DNA of 64,000 nt from the NCBI RefSeq assembly GCF_024298965.1, contig NZ_CP085193.1:744001-808000 (forward strand), given 5' to 3'. This document shows, in pieces, positions 1 to 9,278 of this stretch. The stretch comes from Streptomyces rapamycinicus NRRL 5491 (GTDB lineage Bacteria > Actinomycetota > Actinomycetes > Streptomycetales > Streptomycetaceae). Every line of letters begins with the position of its first letter. Positions within the stretch are counted from its first letter, which is position 1. The notes beneath the pieces are model-generated. The model was not told where the DNA came from. It did no database searches and worked only from the letters and a program-made list of their open reading frames with translations. Made by a program: the position numbers and the translations under genes.

Positions 1-645
1 TCGGGATCGGGGAAGTCCACTCTGGCGAAGACCCTGGCCGGTGCGATCCGGCCGACGGCGGGGAGCGTCCGGATCGCCGGCCATGACGTGTTCGGCACCC
101 GCGGTGCGGATCGCACGGGAATGCGGCGGCGGGTCCAGATGATCCCGCAGGACCCCTATTCCTCGCTCAACCCCCGCCGAACCATCGGCGAGGCGCTCGC
201 CGAAGCGGTGGACCCGCGCCGCGCCAGGGTGAAGAAGCATCAGGACGAGATCGTTCACTGGCTCGAGACCGTCAGGATGCCGGCGGACAGCATCCGCCAG
301 TATCCCCACGAATGCTCGGGCGGGCAGCGCCAGCGGATCGCGATCGCGCGCGGGCTGATCCTCCGGCCCGAGGTGGTGATCGCGGACGAGATCACCTCCG
401 CGCTGGATGTCTCGGTCCAGGCCGAGATCCTCAACCTCATCGCGGGGCTGCGCCGAGAACTCGGCCTGACCATGGTGTTCATCTCGCACAACCTCGCCGT
501 CGTCAGGCACGTCAGTGACGAGGTCGTGGTGTTGTACCGCGGCGACATCGTCGAACACGGTACGGCCGCGGACCTCTACGAGCGCCCGCGGCACGCCTAC
601 ACCCGCGCACTGCTCGACGCGGTCCCGGGCGCGGCCAAGTCCTGA
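1..645 (+). CDS. Oligopeptide/dipeptide ABC transporter ATP-binding protein (5' end outside window)
   Basis: Open from the first base in frame 1. The first codons read [10 protein letters not shown], the end of a Walker A motif, so the true start lies left of the window. Further on come the Q-loop (MIPQDPYSSLNP, the form typical of DppD/DppF/OppF ATPases), the signature SGGQRQRIAIARG, Walker B VVIADEITSALD and the switch histidine in FISHNLAVV. It should power uptake of peptides or similar solutes at the inner face of the membrane, paired with permeases left of the window. The C-terminus is short after the H-loop and lacks most of the oligopeptide C-terminal extension. Family certain; substrate unknown. 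Confidence 0.93.
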   Translation, partial: SGSGKSTLAKTLAGAIRPTAGSVRIAGHDVFGTRGADRTGMRRRVQMIPQDPYSSLNPRRTIGEALAEAVDPRRARVKKHQDEIVHWLETVRMPADSIRQYPHECSGGQRQRIAIARGLILRPEVVIADEITSALDVSVQAEILNLIAGLRRELGLTMVFISHNLAVVRHVSDEVVVLYRGDIVEHGTAADLYERPRHAYTRALLDAVPGAAKS

Positions 646-681
646 GCAGATGTGCCGAGGCCGGATCGTGGCCGGGCGGTT

Positions 682-1293
682 CTACGCACCCGTCCAGCCG
701 CGGAGAGCGCCGTAGTAGGCAGGGATGAGGCGGGCGGCGACATCGGACTCGGCAAGGCCGGAATCGATGAGATCGAGGATCTCACGGGGGTCGAACATGA
801 GGTTGTAGAGGAAGAGGGCGTGATCGAAGTGGGCGTCGTCGACGCGGAAGTGGCGCATTACCGCGCGGAGGGGGCGTTCCCATATGTCGCGGACGGTGAG
901 CATGACCTCGTCCTGGTCGCGGAGGCGCGTGAGGAAGCCTCTGCGTGAGCGGACCTGGATGGTGGCGGCGCCGGTGATGCGCACCAGCCGGATGCGTTCG
1001 GTGACGACGTCTTCGAAGAGGGCCAGCCCGGTCTTCGGGCAGTCGTGGCTGAAATTGCGCAGTTCCACGATGGTGCCGTGGACGTAGCCGCGGATGAGGT
1101 CCTCGCGGGAGGAGAAATAGCGGTAGGCCGTGGCCGGGGAGAGGCCGGCGCGCTCGGCGACGAGGGGGACCGTGACCTTCTCCGGTTCGGATTTGAGCAT
1201 CTCCCCGGCTGCCTCGAGCAGCTTGGCGCGGTTGCGGATCGCATCGTTGCGCGGGCTTCGAGACCGCTTCAGCGGACGGTCTGCGGTGCTCAC
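682..1293 (-). CDS. TetR/AcrR family transcriptional regulator
   Basis: 203 aa. An N-terminal helix-turn-helix (residues about 20-65, with LVAERAGLSPATAYRYFSSR) is followed by a helical ligand-binding region, the normal length for TetR. It starts at a GTG preceded by GGAGG. It is divergent from the amino acid importer beginning at 1508, and a perfect inverted repeat lies between them at 1454-1475, so it probably represses that operon and perhaps itself. It is convergent with the upstream peptide ATPase. The ligand cannot be read from sequence. Confidence 0.9.
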   Translation of the reverse strand: MSTADRPLKRSRSPRNDAIRNRAKLLEAAGEMLKSEPEKVTVPLVAERAGLSPATAYRYFSSREDLIRGYVHGTIVELRNFSHDCPKTGLALFEDVVTERIRLVRITGAATIQVRSRRGFLTRLRDQDEVMLTVRDIWERPLRAVMRHFRVDDAHFDHALFLYNLMFDPREILDLIDSGLAESDVAARLIPAYYGALRGWTGA

Positions 1294-1453
1294 TGCGGCC
1301 CTCCATCACCTTTCAAAGCGAGAGATCGCTCTTGGTTTTATCTGAGTCTAACCCATGGCTTCACGCCGCGGGCACCGATCCTTGCAGGTAACCAAACGGT
1401 CAAGCCCATCCCGGGGTCTTGACGGCGTGAGCAGGACGCGTGAACTCTATGCG

Positions 1454-1475
1454 AACTGAGATACCAATCTCAGTT
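1454..1475. promoter_or_regulatory. Perfect 9-bp inverted repeat, probable operator
   Basis: AACTGAGAT and ATCTCAGTT are exact inverted copies separated by ACCA. The site lies 33 bases before the start codon of the importer's binding protein, between it and the divergent TetR gene. Position and symmetry fit a TetR-type operator covering the importer promoter. Binding is inferred. Confidence 0.65.
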
Positions 1476-1507
1476 AAAGCGTTCCTCTTCAACGACGGAA
1501 GGCCACG

Positions 1508-2368
1508 ATGAGACGCATGGCCCCGGGCGTGTGCGGTGCTGCCGCCATGCTCGTACTCACGGCGTGCGGTTCCGGTTTGTCCGGTGAGCCGCCCACCCAC
1601 GGAACCGCGTTGCGGGCGGCCCTCCCCGACAACATCCGCAGCGCCGGGGTGTTGAAGATCGGCGGCAGCAGCACGGTCGCGCCCTACCTGTACTACAAGG
1701 GCGGCGGCTCCGTCGGGGTGGAGAAGGACCTGATGGACGCGCTCAGCCGGGTGCTGGGCGTGCGGATCCACCTCGCGGACATCGGCTTCGCAGGACTGGT
1801 CCCGGCGCTGCAGTCGAAACGGATCGATGTGGCGATGGGGGACTTCACCGACAACGCGGAGCGGCAGCAGAGCGTCGACTTCGTCGACTACACCACCTCG
1901 TACTCGATGATGCTGGTGGCCGACGGCAACCCCAAGGGCCTGGAGAGGCGTTCGGACCTGTGTGGTTCGAGTGTCTCGGCGACCGTGGGCAGCGTCACCG
2001 AGCAGCTGTCCGACCAGCAGGACAAGGCGTGCCGGGCGGCGGGGAAGAAGGGCGTGCGCGTCCTGCGGATGGACAACAACGCCGCCACCTGGACCCAGGT
2101 CCACACCGGCCGTGCGGACGCGATGCTCATTGACTACCTGATCGGGAAGTACGTCGCCGACCAGGGCCAGGGGGACCTCGTCGGCACGGCGTTCCATCCG
2201 CAGTTCCACGGCGCCGCCGTCCGCAAGGGCGACACGGTACTGCGCAAGGCACTCGCCGCCGGTTTCCGGCAGCTGATGCGCGACGGCACCTACAACAAGA
2301 TCCTCAAGAAGTGGAAGGCGGCGAGACTCGCCATGTCCCAGCCGATCACCAATGCGAGCACCTCATGA
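1508..2368 (+). CDS. Amino acid ABC transporter substrate-binding lipoprotein
   Basis: 286 aa. The signal peptide ends in the lipobox LTAC, so the protein should be anchored outside the membrane by a lipidated cysteine. The body is a type II periplasmic-binding fold of the polar amino acid family (SBP_bac_3): [16 protein letters not shown], the conserved [20 protein letters not shown], then DAMLIDYL in the second lobe. It feeds the permease and ATPase genes that follow with ATGA overlaps, so the three are translationally coupled. A GGAAGG ribosome-binding site precedes the ATG. The exact ligand is unknown; family and context point to an amino acid or small derivative. Confidence 0.93.
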   Translation: MRRMAPGVCGAAAMLVLTACGSGLSGEPPTHGTALRAALPDNIRSAGVLKIGGSSTVAPYLYYKGGGSVGVEKDLMDALSRVLGVRIHLADIGFAGLVPALQSKRIDVAMGDFTDNAERQQSVDFVDYTTSYSMMLVADGNPKGLERRSDLCGSSVSATVGSVTEQLSDQQDKACRAAGKKGVRVLRMDNNAATWTQVHTGRADAMLIDYLIGKYVADQGQGDLVGTAFHPQFHGAAVRKGDTVLRKALAAGFRQLMRDGTYNKILKKWKAARLAMSQPITNASTS

Positions 2369-3261
2369 GCGCCCCCACCGCCACCACGCCGAGTGGGGAC
2401 ATCGAACACCTCGCGGGACTTCCCACCGCCCGGGTCCGCAAACCGGGTCAGTGGGCCGCCACCGCCGTCATCGTCCTGCTGCTGCTCTCGCTGCTCTTCT
2501 CGGTGGCCCGCAACGACAACATGGGCTGGGACACCGTCGGGGAACACCTCTTCAGCGGGGACATCCTGCGCGGAGTGGGAACGACCCTGCTGCTCAGCAC
2601 CATCTGCATGGTGCTGGCGACAATCCTCGGCATCGTCGTCGCGGTGATGCGCACCTCGGACAACCGGCTGCTGTCCACCGCCGCCTCGCTCTATCTGTGG
2701 TTCTTCCGCGGTACACCGCTGCTGGTGCAGCTGGTCTTCTGGTTCAACCTGGCGCTGGTCTTCCCCAAGCTCGGGCCCGCGATCTTCCTCGGGGAGAGCG
2801 CGGGCGGCGTCGACACCAATCTGGCGATCGACTGGTTCACCGCCGCGGTCCTCGGCTTCACCCTGCACGAGTCCGCGTACATGTCGGAGATCGTGCGCGG
2901 CGGGTTCCTCTCCGTCGACCGCGGTCAGACGGAGGCGGCGGAGGCGCTGGGGATGACGGGAGCGCAGTCGCTGCGTCGTGTGCTGCTGCCTCAGGCGCTG
3001 CGGGTGATCGTGCCGCCGTCGATGAACCAGTTCGTCAACCTCCTCAAAGCCACCTCGCTCGTCGCGTTCATCTCCGGTCAGGACCTGCTCTCCTCCGTGC
3101 AGCACATCTACGCGGTGAACTTCCAGGTCATCCCGCTGCTGATCGTGGCCAGCATCTGGTATCTGCTCCTTGTCTCGCTGGCGACGCTGGGACAGCGCGG
3201 GCTGGAGAAACGCCTCAACCAGGGCTACGGGCAGGTCACTTCGAAGGGATCCGCACGATGA
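2365..3261 (+). CDS. Amino acid ABC transporter permease
   Basis: 298 aa, taking the ATG that overlaps the stop of the binding-protein gene (ATGA). The reading frame is open further upstream, but the overlap start is the natural one. Several hydrophobic segments flank the EAA loop [20 protein letters not shown], which contacts the ATPase. The family is the HisMQ-type single-subunit permease. It forms the membrane pore of the importer encoded at 1508-4022. Confidence 0.93.
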   Translation: MSAPTATTPSGDIEHLAGLPTARVRKPGQWAATAVIVLLLLSLLFSVARNDNMGWDTVGEHLFSGDILRGVGTTLLLSTICMVLATILGIVVAVMRTSDNRLLSTAASLYLWFFRGTPLLVQLVFWFNLALVFPKLGPAIFLGESAGGVDTNLAIDWFTAAVLGFTLHESAYMSEIVRGGFLSVDRGQTEAAEALGMTGAQSLRRVLLPQALRVIVPPSMNQFVNLLKATSLVAFISGQDLLSSVQHIYAVNFQVIPLLIVASIWYLLLVSLATLGQRGLEKRLNQGYGQVTSKGSAR

Positions 3262-4022
3262 CGAAGGCAATGGTGCAGATCCGCGGGCTGCGGAAGTCCT
3301 TCGGTTCGCTCACCGTCCTGGACGGGCTCGACATCGACGTGGCGCGCGGCGAGGTGGTCTGCCTGCTCGGTCCCTCGGGCTCGGGCAAGAGCACGCTGCT
3401 GCGCTGCATCAACCACCTCGAAGCCGCGGACGCGGGCGTCATCGCGGTGGACGGAGAGATCATCGGCTACCGCCGGGCCGGGGATGTGCTGCAGGAGCTG
3501 CCCCAGCGCGAGGTCGCCCGGCAACGCGCCCGGATGGGGATGGTCTTCCAGCGCTTCAACCTCTTTCCGCACCGCACGATCCTGGAGAACGTGATCGAGG
3601 GGGCTCGTGTGGTCAAGAAGGAACCGCGCGAGTCCGCGCTCGAACACGCCCGCGCACTGCTGGAGCGGGTCGGCCTGGCCGGCAAGGCCGACGCGTACCC
3701 CAACCAGCTCTCCGGCGGCCAGCAGCAGCGCGTCGCCATCGCCCGCGCCCTGGCCATGCGCCCGAAGCTGATGCTCTTCGACGAGCCCACCTCCGCGCTC
3801 GACCCGGAACTGGTCGGTGAGGTCCTGGGCGTCATGAAAGACCTCGCACGGGAGGGCATGACGATGATCGTCGTCACCCACGAGATGGGCTTCGCCCGCG
3901 AGGTCGCCGACCGCGTCATCTTCGTGGACGGCGGGGTCGTCGTCGAACAGGGCACGCCCCAGGAGGTCATCGACAACCCCCGGGCCGAGCGCACCCGCAG
4001 CTTCCTCGCCCGCGTCGGCTGA
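3258..4022 (+). CDS. Amino acid ABC transporter ATP-binding protein
   Basis: 254 aa, starting at an ATG that overlaps the permease stop (ATGA). It has Walker [11 protein letters not shown]-loop [11 protein letters not shown] (the polar amino acid type), signature [15 protein letters not shown], Walker [13 protein letters not shown] and H-loop VVTHEMGFA. It is the energy subunit of the importer and forms dimers at the cytoplasmic face. The frame is open for 300 codons upstream, but that stretch is the permease read out of frame. Confidence 0.95.
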   Translation: MTKAMVQIRGLRKSFGSLTVLDGLDIDVARGEVVCLLGPSGSGKSTLLRCINHLEAADAGVIAVDGEIIGYRRAGDVLQELPQREVARQRARMGMVFQRFNLFPHRTILENVIEGARVVKKEPRESALEHARALLERVGLAGKADAYPNQLSGGQQQRVAIARALAMRPKLMLFDEPTSALDPELVGEVLGVMKDLAREGMTMIVVTHEMGFAREVADRVIFVDGGVVVEQGTPQEVIDNPRAERTRSFLARVG

Positions 4023-4056
4023 ACCGCCGCCGCGCCGCGAGCCACCCTCACCGCCC

Positions 4057-5364
4057 ATGGAGCAGACCTTGTCGCACACCATTGCCGAACCCAAGCCCTT
4101 CGACGATCAGACTCTGGAGTACATACGCGGACAGTTCGCACACCTCCAGCGCGACGCGCTGGGCAATGAGCGCATCTTCTTCGAGAACTCCGGCGGTTCA
4201 CTGCGCCTGCGCCCGGTTTCCGAACGGGCGCTGGAGGTGGCGCTGTACCCGGAGAGCTCGGTGCGTCCCAGCAAGGCGGCGCGGGAACTCGACCGCGTCA
4301 AGGAGCGGGGGCTGTCCGATCTGCTCGCCTTCTTCGGAGGCGACCCCGAGGGCGCGCTGCTGCCCACCGCCACCGCCTCGCAGGCGATGTTCGCCGTGGT
4401 ACGCACCGTCGCCGAGAACGTGACCGGCACCAACATCGTGACCACCGCGCTCGAGCACCCCTCGTCCTACGACGCGTGTGCCCGCTACGCGCGGCGCACC
4501 GGTCAGGAGATGCGCGTCGCCCAGCCCGACCGGCACACCGGCGGCATCACGCCCGGGGCGATAGCCGGGCTCGTCGATGCCGGCACCAGTCTGGTGTCGG
4601 TCATCGCGACCTCGAACATCACCGGCGCCATCACGGACATCCCCGCCGTGGTTGAGGCGGTCCGGGCCAAGAACCCGCAGGCGTACGTGGTGACGGACAC
4701 GGTGCAGTACGCGCCGCACGGCGTGCTGGACGTGCGGGCCTGGGGCGTGGACGCGGCCAATATCGCCCCGTACAAGATGTTCGGGGACCGCGGGAACGCG
4801 TTCACCTACCTCTCCCCCCGCCTCGCCCGGCTCGACCACGAACAGTTCGCCGGGACAAGCGCGCGGACCTGGGCTGTTGGCAGCGCGGCGCCCGCCGTCT
4901 ACGCGGGCTTCAGCGCGATCATGGACTACCTGGCCTCGATCGGCGGTACCCCCGCCGGATCCGACCGGCGCACCGCCATCACCGATGGCCTGCGCGCAAT
5001 CCAGCAGCACGAGCAGACCCTGCTGCGAGCCCTGCTCGGCGGCACGGACAACCAGTCGGGCCTCATGGCGACACCGGGAGTGAGAGTGCACTTCGCGGAC
5101 CAGACCGTCACCGCGCGGCCGCGCGATCTGATCGTGGCGCTCACCTTCGACGACCTCGAGTGCGCCGAAGCCGTCCGCGCGTACGAGGAGCGCGGCATCG
5201 TCGTTTACGAGCGCGTCGCCACCAGCCACTACTCCGAGCGGATCCTGCGCTCACTCGGCCTGGAGGGCGTGGTCCGCGTCTCTCCCCTGCACTGCCACAC
5301 GCTCACCGAGGTCGACGCCTTCCTCGCCGCCACCCGGGCCATCGCGGAGCGCGCGGCCGGGTAG
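4057..5364 (+). CDS. Class V aminotransferase-fold PLP enzyme (desulfurase/lyase-like)
   Basis: 435 aa, 34 bases after the importer ATPase and probably in the same operon. It has the fold type I, class V pattern: the cofactor-stacking region ALEHPSSYDA, the pair D214/Q217 in DTVQYAPHG, and the probable Schiff-base lysine K240 in APYKMFGDRG. Relatives include SufS/CsdA cysteine desulfurases, hercynylcysteine sulfoxide lyases and isopenicillin epimerases. I see no obvious catalytic-loop cysteine as in SufS, so a lyase, epimerase or aminotransferase role is as likely. Context suggests it acts on the imported amino acid. A strong hairpin follows the gene. Confidence 0.85.
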   Translation: MEQTLSHTIAEPKPFDDQTLEYIRGQFAHLQRDALGNERIFFENSGGSLRLRPVSERALEVALYPESSVRPSKAARELDRVKERGLSDLLAFFGGDPEGALLPTATASQAMFAVVRTVAENVTGTNIVTTALEHPSSYDACARYARRTGQEMRVAQPDRHTGGITPGAIAGLVDAGTSLVSVIATSNITGAITDIPAVVEAVRAKNPQAYVVTDTVQYAPHGVLDVRAWGVDAANIAPYKMFGDRGNAFTYLSPRLARLDHEQFAGTSARTWAVGSAAPAVYAGFSAIMDYLASIGGTPAGSDRRTAITDGLRAIQQHEQTLLRALLGGTDNQSGLMATPGVRVHFADQTVTARPRDLIVALTFDDLECAEAVRAYEERGIVVYERVATSHYSERILRSLGLEGVVRVSPLHCHTLTEVDAFLAATRAIAERAAG

Positions 5365-5391
5365 TCCGTGAGACCGCGGTCATCTCCCGCG

Positions 5392-5428
5392 CACCCGCAC
5401 GGTGCAGTCGCGCGGCACCGTGCGGGTG
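5392..5428 (+). terminator. Strong hairpin after the importer/PLP-enzyme operon
   Basis: CACCCGCACGGTG (5392-5404) and CACCGTGCGGGTG (5416-5428) are exact inverted copies with an 11-base loop. It lies 27 bases after the stop of the PLP enzyme and has no T-tract, as is common in Streptomyces. It separates this operon from the MFS gene. Confidence 0.65.
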
Positions 5429-5559
5429 TCGGAAAACCGTCGAAACAGCCGCCTCGATGTCGGTTCTCCGAGCTCCGCGGGCTGTGGCTGGCTCCTGGAC
5501 GGGACTGGCTGGAAAGTGATCGCCGTGTCGGCGACCGGCCGCACCGAAAGGGAGGATTT

Positions 5560-8019
5560 GTGAACGTCGGAGCAACTGCGACCGGGCCACGGCAGAGTCC
5601 GAAAGCCACGCTCGTCATGGCCTGCGTCGGGGTGTTCGTCGCCTATCTGCCGGTCACCAGCGTCTCGGTGAGCCTGCCCGCCATCCAACGGGCCCTGCAC
5701 GCGTCGACATCCCAGCTGTCGTGGATCACCGATGCGTTCGTCCTGCCCATGGCGGCCCTCATCCTGAGCGCCGGTGTCTTCGGAGACGTACACGGCCGCA
5801 AGAAGGTCTTCCAGGCGGGCTTGTCGTTCGCCGTCATCGGAGCGGCCGTCGCCCTGAGCGCGCAGTCGGTCCAGGTGCTGTGGGCCGGGCAGGCTCTGGC
5901 CGGGCTGGGCGCGGCCGCGCTGCTGCCCACCACACTGGCGCTGATCAGCCACGTGGTGCCCGATCCGCACCAGCGCGCGAAGTTCGTCGGGCTGTGGGCG
6001 GCGGCCCTCATGACGGCACTGGCCGTCGGCCCCCTGATGGCAGGGGTCATCCTCGACCACGCCGCCTGGCGCTGGATCTACCTGCCGACCATACCCGTGG
6101 CCGTCCTCACCATGATGATCGCGGCGCCGCTGGTGGCCGACTCCCGGGCGCCCGGCTCCCGCCGGCTGGACTGGCCCGGCCAGATCACCGCCGCGTTGGC
6201 GATCACCTCGCTCGTCTACGGCGTGATCGAGGGCGGCGCCGACTCCTTCTCCGAGCCCCGGGTGATCGTCGCGCTGGCGCTCGCTGCCGTCAGCGCCCTC
6301 GCCTTCGTCCTGGCCGAGCGGCGCAGTGCCAGCCCGATGCTGGACCTGGCGCTCTTTCGCAGCCCGGCGTTCAGCGCCACCACGCTGATCGCGATGATCA
6401 GCTTCCTGGGGCTGATCGGTTTCTTCTTCGTTCTCAGCCTCTACTTCGGCATGGTGCAGCGGCTCGACACCCTCGACGCGGGGTACCGGCTGCTGGCGGT
6501 GACGGCGGTGTGCCTGCTCGTCGGGGTGGTGGTCGGGCCGTTGATGCGCCGGATTTCGGCGCGCGTCCTGATCACCATCGGCCTGTTGATCACCTCGGGG
6601 GCCCTGGTGTCCCTGACCGCGCTCGACGCGCACACGGTGTTCGGTGCGCTGGCCTGGCGACTGGCTCTACTGGGCCTCGGCCTGGGCCTGGTCGTCACGC
6701 CCATGACCGCCACCGCCGTCGCCTCCGTGCCGCACCGCCTGGCCGGTATGGCGGCGGCGGGCAACAACGCCTTCCGTCAGGTCGGCGGCGCCCTCGGCCC
6801 GGCCGTTCTGGGCGTGCTGCTGACCACCAGGACCACCGACACCCTCCCCGGCCATCTCGCGGCCGCCGGTGTCGACGGCGCGACCGCGCGGCGCATCACC
6901 GCGGCCGTGGACGCCGGCGGGCTGGGGACAGTGGCCCGGATGGACCTGGGAGCGGACACCGGCCGCGCCCTGGGCGCCCTGTCCGCGGCCTTCCTCGACG
7001 GCCTCCAGCTGTGCCTGATCGTGGCCGCGGCCCTCGCGCTGCTCGCCGCCATCGTCGGGGCGGTGCTGCTGCGCACCCCGCGGGCCCCGGTCCCGGCGGC
7101 ACCCGAGGAGGCGAAACCCTCGCCCGCGGTGGAGCCGGAGCCGGTGTTGGCCGGCGCGGCCGCCGCGCACGGTGCGGCGCGGGCCCCACTCCCTCAGCCG
7201 GGCGGACGCGGCTCCGCGAGCGACACCGCCGGCGTCTCGACCGGGGCCCGTCCCGGACCACTTCTGAACGGCCGGGTCCGTGACGCCGCCGGCGATGGCA
7301 TGGCGGGCGCCACACTCACGCTGATCTCGCCGACCGGGCGCCAGGTCGGCCGGACGGTGGCCCACAGCGCCGGCCGCTACGAGCTGACCGCCCCGGCAGT
7401 GGGGTCGTACGTGCTGATCGCGGCGGCGGATGGCCACCAGCCCCAGGCGACCACGGTGGTGCTCCACGAGGAGCCGCTGCCCCACGACGTCGTCCTGGCC
7501 GGGGCCGGCAGGCTCGCCGGCAACGTGGTCTCGGCCGGTGACGGGGTGCCTGTGGAGGGCGCCATGGTCATGGTCACGGACGTACGCGGCGACGTACTGG
7601 CCAGCGGCATGACCGAGGCCTCCGGCGGGTTCGGCTTCGACGAGCTGCCGGCCGGCGACCTCACCATCACGGTGAACGCCCCCGGGTTCCGGCCCGTCGC
7701 GCTCCCGGTTCAGCTGTCCGGCTCCGGAGTCACCGCGCTGGAAGTGCCCCTGCGGCCGGGCTCGCGGCTGCGGGGCGTCGTGCGGGCGGGAGCCAGCCGC
7801 CTGGCCCTCACCGACGCGCGGGTGACGCTGGTGGACGCGGCCGGAAACGTGGTGGGCACCACGACCACCGGCTCCGACGGCGCCTACTCCTTCACCGACC
7901 TGGACGCGGGCAGCTACTCGCTGATCACCGCCGGATACCCGCCGGTGGCCACCACGGTCACCCTGCACGGCCAGGGCATGGACAACGTCCACCTGGAGCT
8001 GGCTCACCCGGACAACTGA
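5560..8019 (+). CDS. MFS (DHA2-type) exporter with three C-terminal carboxypeptidase-regulatory-like repeats
   Basis: 819 aa from a GTG preceded by GGGAGG. Residues 1 to about 510 are a 14-helix drug:H+ antiporter of the DHA2 family, with motif A as GDVHGRKK between helices 2 and 3. A Pro/Ala-rich linker follows. From about residue 566 three beta-sandwich repeats of some 80 residues appear, each with the pattern G.V....G....A.V.L.....G......T...G.Y.....G.Y.L...A.G (starts near 566, 646 and 731). These resemble CarboxypepD_reg/Cna-B-like domains, normally extracellular or binding modules. A plain DHA2 pump is about 500 aa, so this is a true fusion with no frameshift. It probably exports a small molecule; the tail may bind peptidoglycan, a partner or substrate. 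Confidence 0.88.
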   Translation: MNVGATATGPRQSPKATLVMACVGVFVAYLPVTSVSVSLPAIQRALHASTSQLSWITDAFVLPMAALILSAGVFGDVHGRKKVFQAGLSFAVIGAAVALSAQSVQVLWAGQALAGLGAAALLPTTLALISHVVPDPHQRAKFVGLWAAALMTALAVGPLMAGVILDHAAWRWIYLPTIPVAVLTMMIAAPLVADSRAPGSRRLDWPGQITAALAITSLVYGVIEGGADSFSEPRVIVALALAAVSALAFVLAERRSASPMLDLALFRSPAFSATTLIAMISFLGLIGFFFVLSLYFGMVQRLDTLDAGYRLLAVTAVCLLVGVVVGPLMRRISARVLITIGLLITSGALVSLTALDAHTVFGALAWRLALLGLGLGLVVTPMTATAVASVPHRLAGMAAAGNNAFRQVGGALGPAVLGVLLTTRTTDTLPGHLAAAGVDGATARRITAAVDAGGLGTVARMDLGADTGRALGALSAAFLDGLQLCLIVAAALALLAAIVGAVLLRTPRAPVPAAPEEAKPSPAVEPEPVLAGAAAAHGAARAPLPQPGGRGSASDTAGVSTGARPGPLLNGRVRDAAGDGMAGATLTLISPTGRQVGRTVAHSAGRYELTAPAVGSYVLIAAADGHQPQATTVVLHEEPLPHDVVLAGAGRLAGNVVSAGDGVPVEGAMVMVTDVRGDVLASGMTEASGGFGFDELPAGDLTITVNAPGFRPVALPVQLSGSGVTALEVPLRPGSRLRGVVRAGASRLALTDARVTLVDAAGNVVGTTTTGSDGAYSFTDLDAGSYSLITAGYPPVATTVTLHGQGMDNVHLELAHPDN

Positions 8020-8163
8020 AGCGACGGCCCAACCGGCCGCTCACACACTTACCGGATACGGTCACACCAGGGCATGCGACGGCCGGGCGCGGTACAGGGC
8101 GCCACACTTGAGACAGGAGCGCGCCCGGTCGAGGTCCAGGTCCACCCCGAAGACCCCCCACAG

Positions 8164-8204
8164 TCACCGGTCACCGGTCACCGCTCACCGGTCACCGCTC
8201 ACGG
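8164..8204. repeat. Tandem 7-mer array (TCACCGG/TCACCGC)
   Basis: Six head-to-tail heptamers: TCACCGG, TCACCGG, TCACCGC, TCACCGG, TCACCGC and a shortened TCACGG. The array ends 59 bases before the GTG of the Lrp-type regulator. It may be a multi-site operator for that regulator or a slippage-prone microsatellite. Confidence 0.6.
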
Positions 8205-8263
8205 AGGAGCACCCGCTGGACAGATCGTTTCACTGACATCCGCCCCAACAGCAGGAGAAGCCA

Positions 8264-9238
8264 GTGCAGTCCCAAGCGCCCGACCCACTCGACCTGAAGC
8301 TGCTGCAGGCGCTGCAGCTCGACGGTCGGGCGCCGTTCAACCGGATCGCGCACGCCCTGGGCGTCTCCGATCAGACCGTCGCCCGCCGCTACCGCCGGCT
8401 GCGCACCACTGTGCAGCTGCGCGTGCTCGGCATCACCGACGAAAGCCGACTCGGCCGCAGCACCTGGCTCCTCCGCCTGCGCTGCACGCCGGACGCCGCC
8501 GAACAGCTGGCGGGCGCACTCGCCCGGCGCCCGGACACCTCCTACGTCAGCGTGATCTCGGGCGGCACGGAAGTGATGTGCGCGATGAAGCCACGCACCC
8601 GGCAGGCCAGGGACGAACTCCTCCTCGACCGCCTCCAGCGCACCCCCCGCGTCATCTCGGTCAGCGCCCACTGCCTGCTGCACCACTTCTACGGAGGCCC
8701 CGTCGGCTGGCTCAGCAAGATCAACGCCCTCAGCCCCGGCGAACGGACCGCCCTCAGCCCGCCACCCACCGAACCCGCCCCCACCCCCGTCGTCCTGGAG
8801 GACGCCGACGAAGCGCTGCTCGCCATCCTCAGTCGCGACGGACGGGCCCCGCTCACCGAACTCCAGGCGAGCACCGGCCTGCCGGAATCCGCGGTCAAAC
8901 GGCGCCTGGACCGCCTGCGCTCCACCGGAATCCTCTATCTGGACGTGCAGTTCGACCACGAGCACCTCGGCAACGACGTCGTCGCCATGCTCTGGCTCAC
9001 CGTCGCCCCGGCCGCCCTCGCCGACGTCGGCCACGCCCTCGCGACCCATCCCGAAGTGCGCTTCGCAGCAGCCACCACCGGCCAGGCCAACATCGTCGCC
9101 GCCACGCTCCACGCCGACGCCGGCGGCCTGTACACCTATCTGAGCAACAAGATCGGAGCCCTCGACGGAGTCCACTCCATCGAGACAGCCCTCACCGTGC
9201 GCGAGGTCAAGCAACTCACCTACGAACCTGGCCGCTGA
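8264..9238 (+). CDS. Double-module Lrp/AsnC family regulator
   Basis: 324 aa from a GTG with AGGAG just upstream. Two Lrp modules are arranged in tandem: HTH 1 (about residues 8-55, LDLKLLQALQLDGRAPFNRI) with a RAM-like domain, then HTH 2 (about 185-225, DEALLAILSRDGRAPLTEL) with a second RAM-like domain ending KQLTYEP. Lrp proteins are usually about 150 aa with one module; the doubled form is common in actinomycetes. RAM domains bind amino acids, so it probably senses one. It may control the MFS gene upstream or the convergent aldehyde dehydrogenase operon. Confidence 0.88.
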   Translation: MQSQAPDPLDLKLLQALQLDGRAPFNRIAHALGVSDQTVARRYRRLRTTVQLRVLGITDESRLGRSTWLLRLRCTPDAAEQLAGALARRPDTSYVSVISGGTEVMCAMKPRTRQARDELLLDRLQRTPRVISVSAHCLLHHFYGGPVGWLSKINALSPGERTALSPPPTEPAPTPVVLEDADEALLAILSRDGRAPLTELQASTGLPESAVKRRLDRLRSTGILYLDVQFDHEHLGNDVVAMLWLTVAPAALADVGHALATHPEVRFAAATTGQANIVAATLHADAGGLYTYLSNKIGALDGVHSIETALTVREVKQLTYEPGR

Positions 9239-9278
9239 CACCAACCGCACCAGCCCCGCGTCATGACGTCTCCCCGCG

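Noticed and set aside
7255..8019. Separate secreted gene for the beta-sandwich repeats downstream of the MFS pump
   Set aside because: There is no stop, start codon with ribosome-binding site, or signal peptide between pump and repeats; the frame is continuous.
8164..8204. CRISPR-like repeat array
   Set aside because: Units are 7 bases with no spacers and there are no cas genes.
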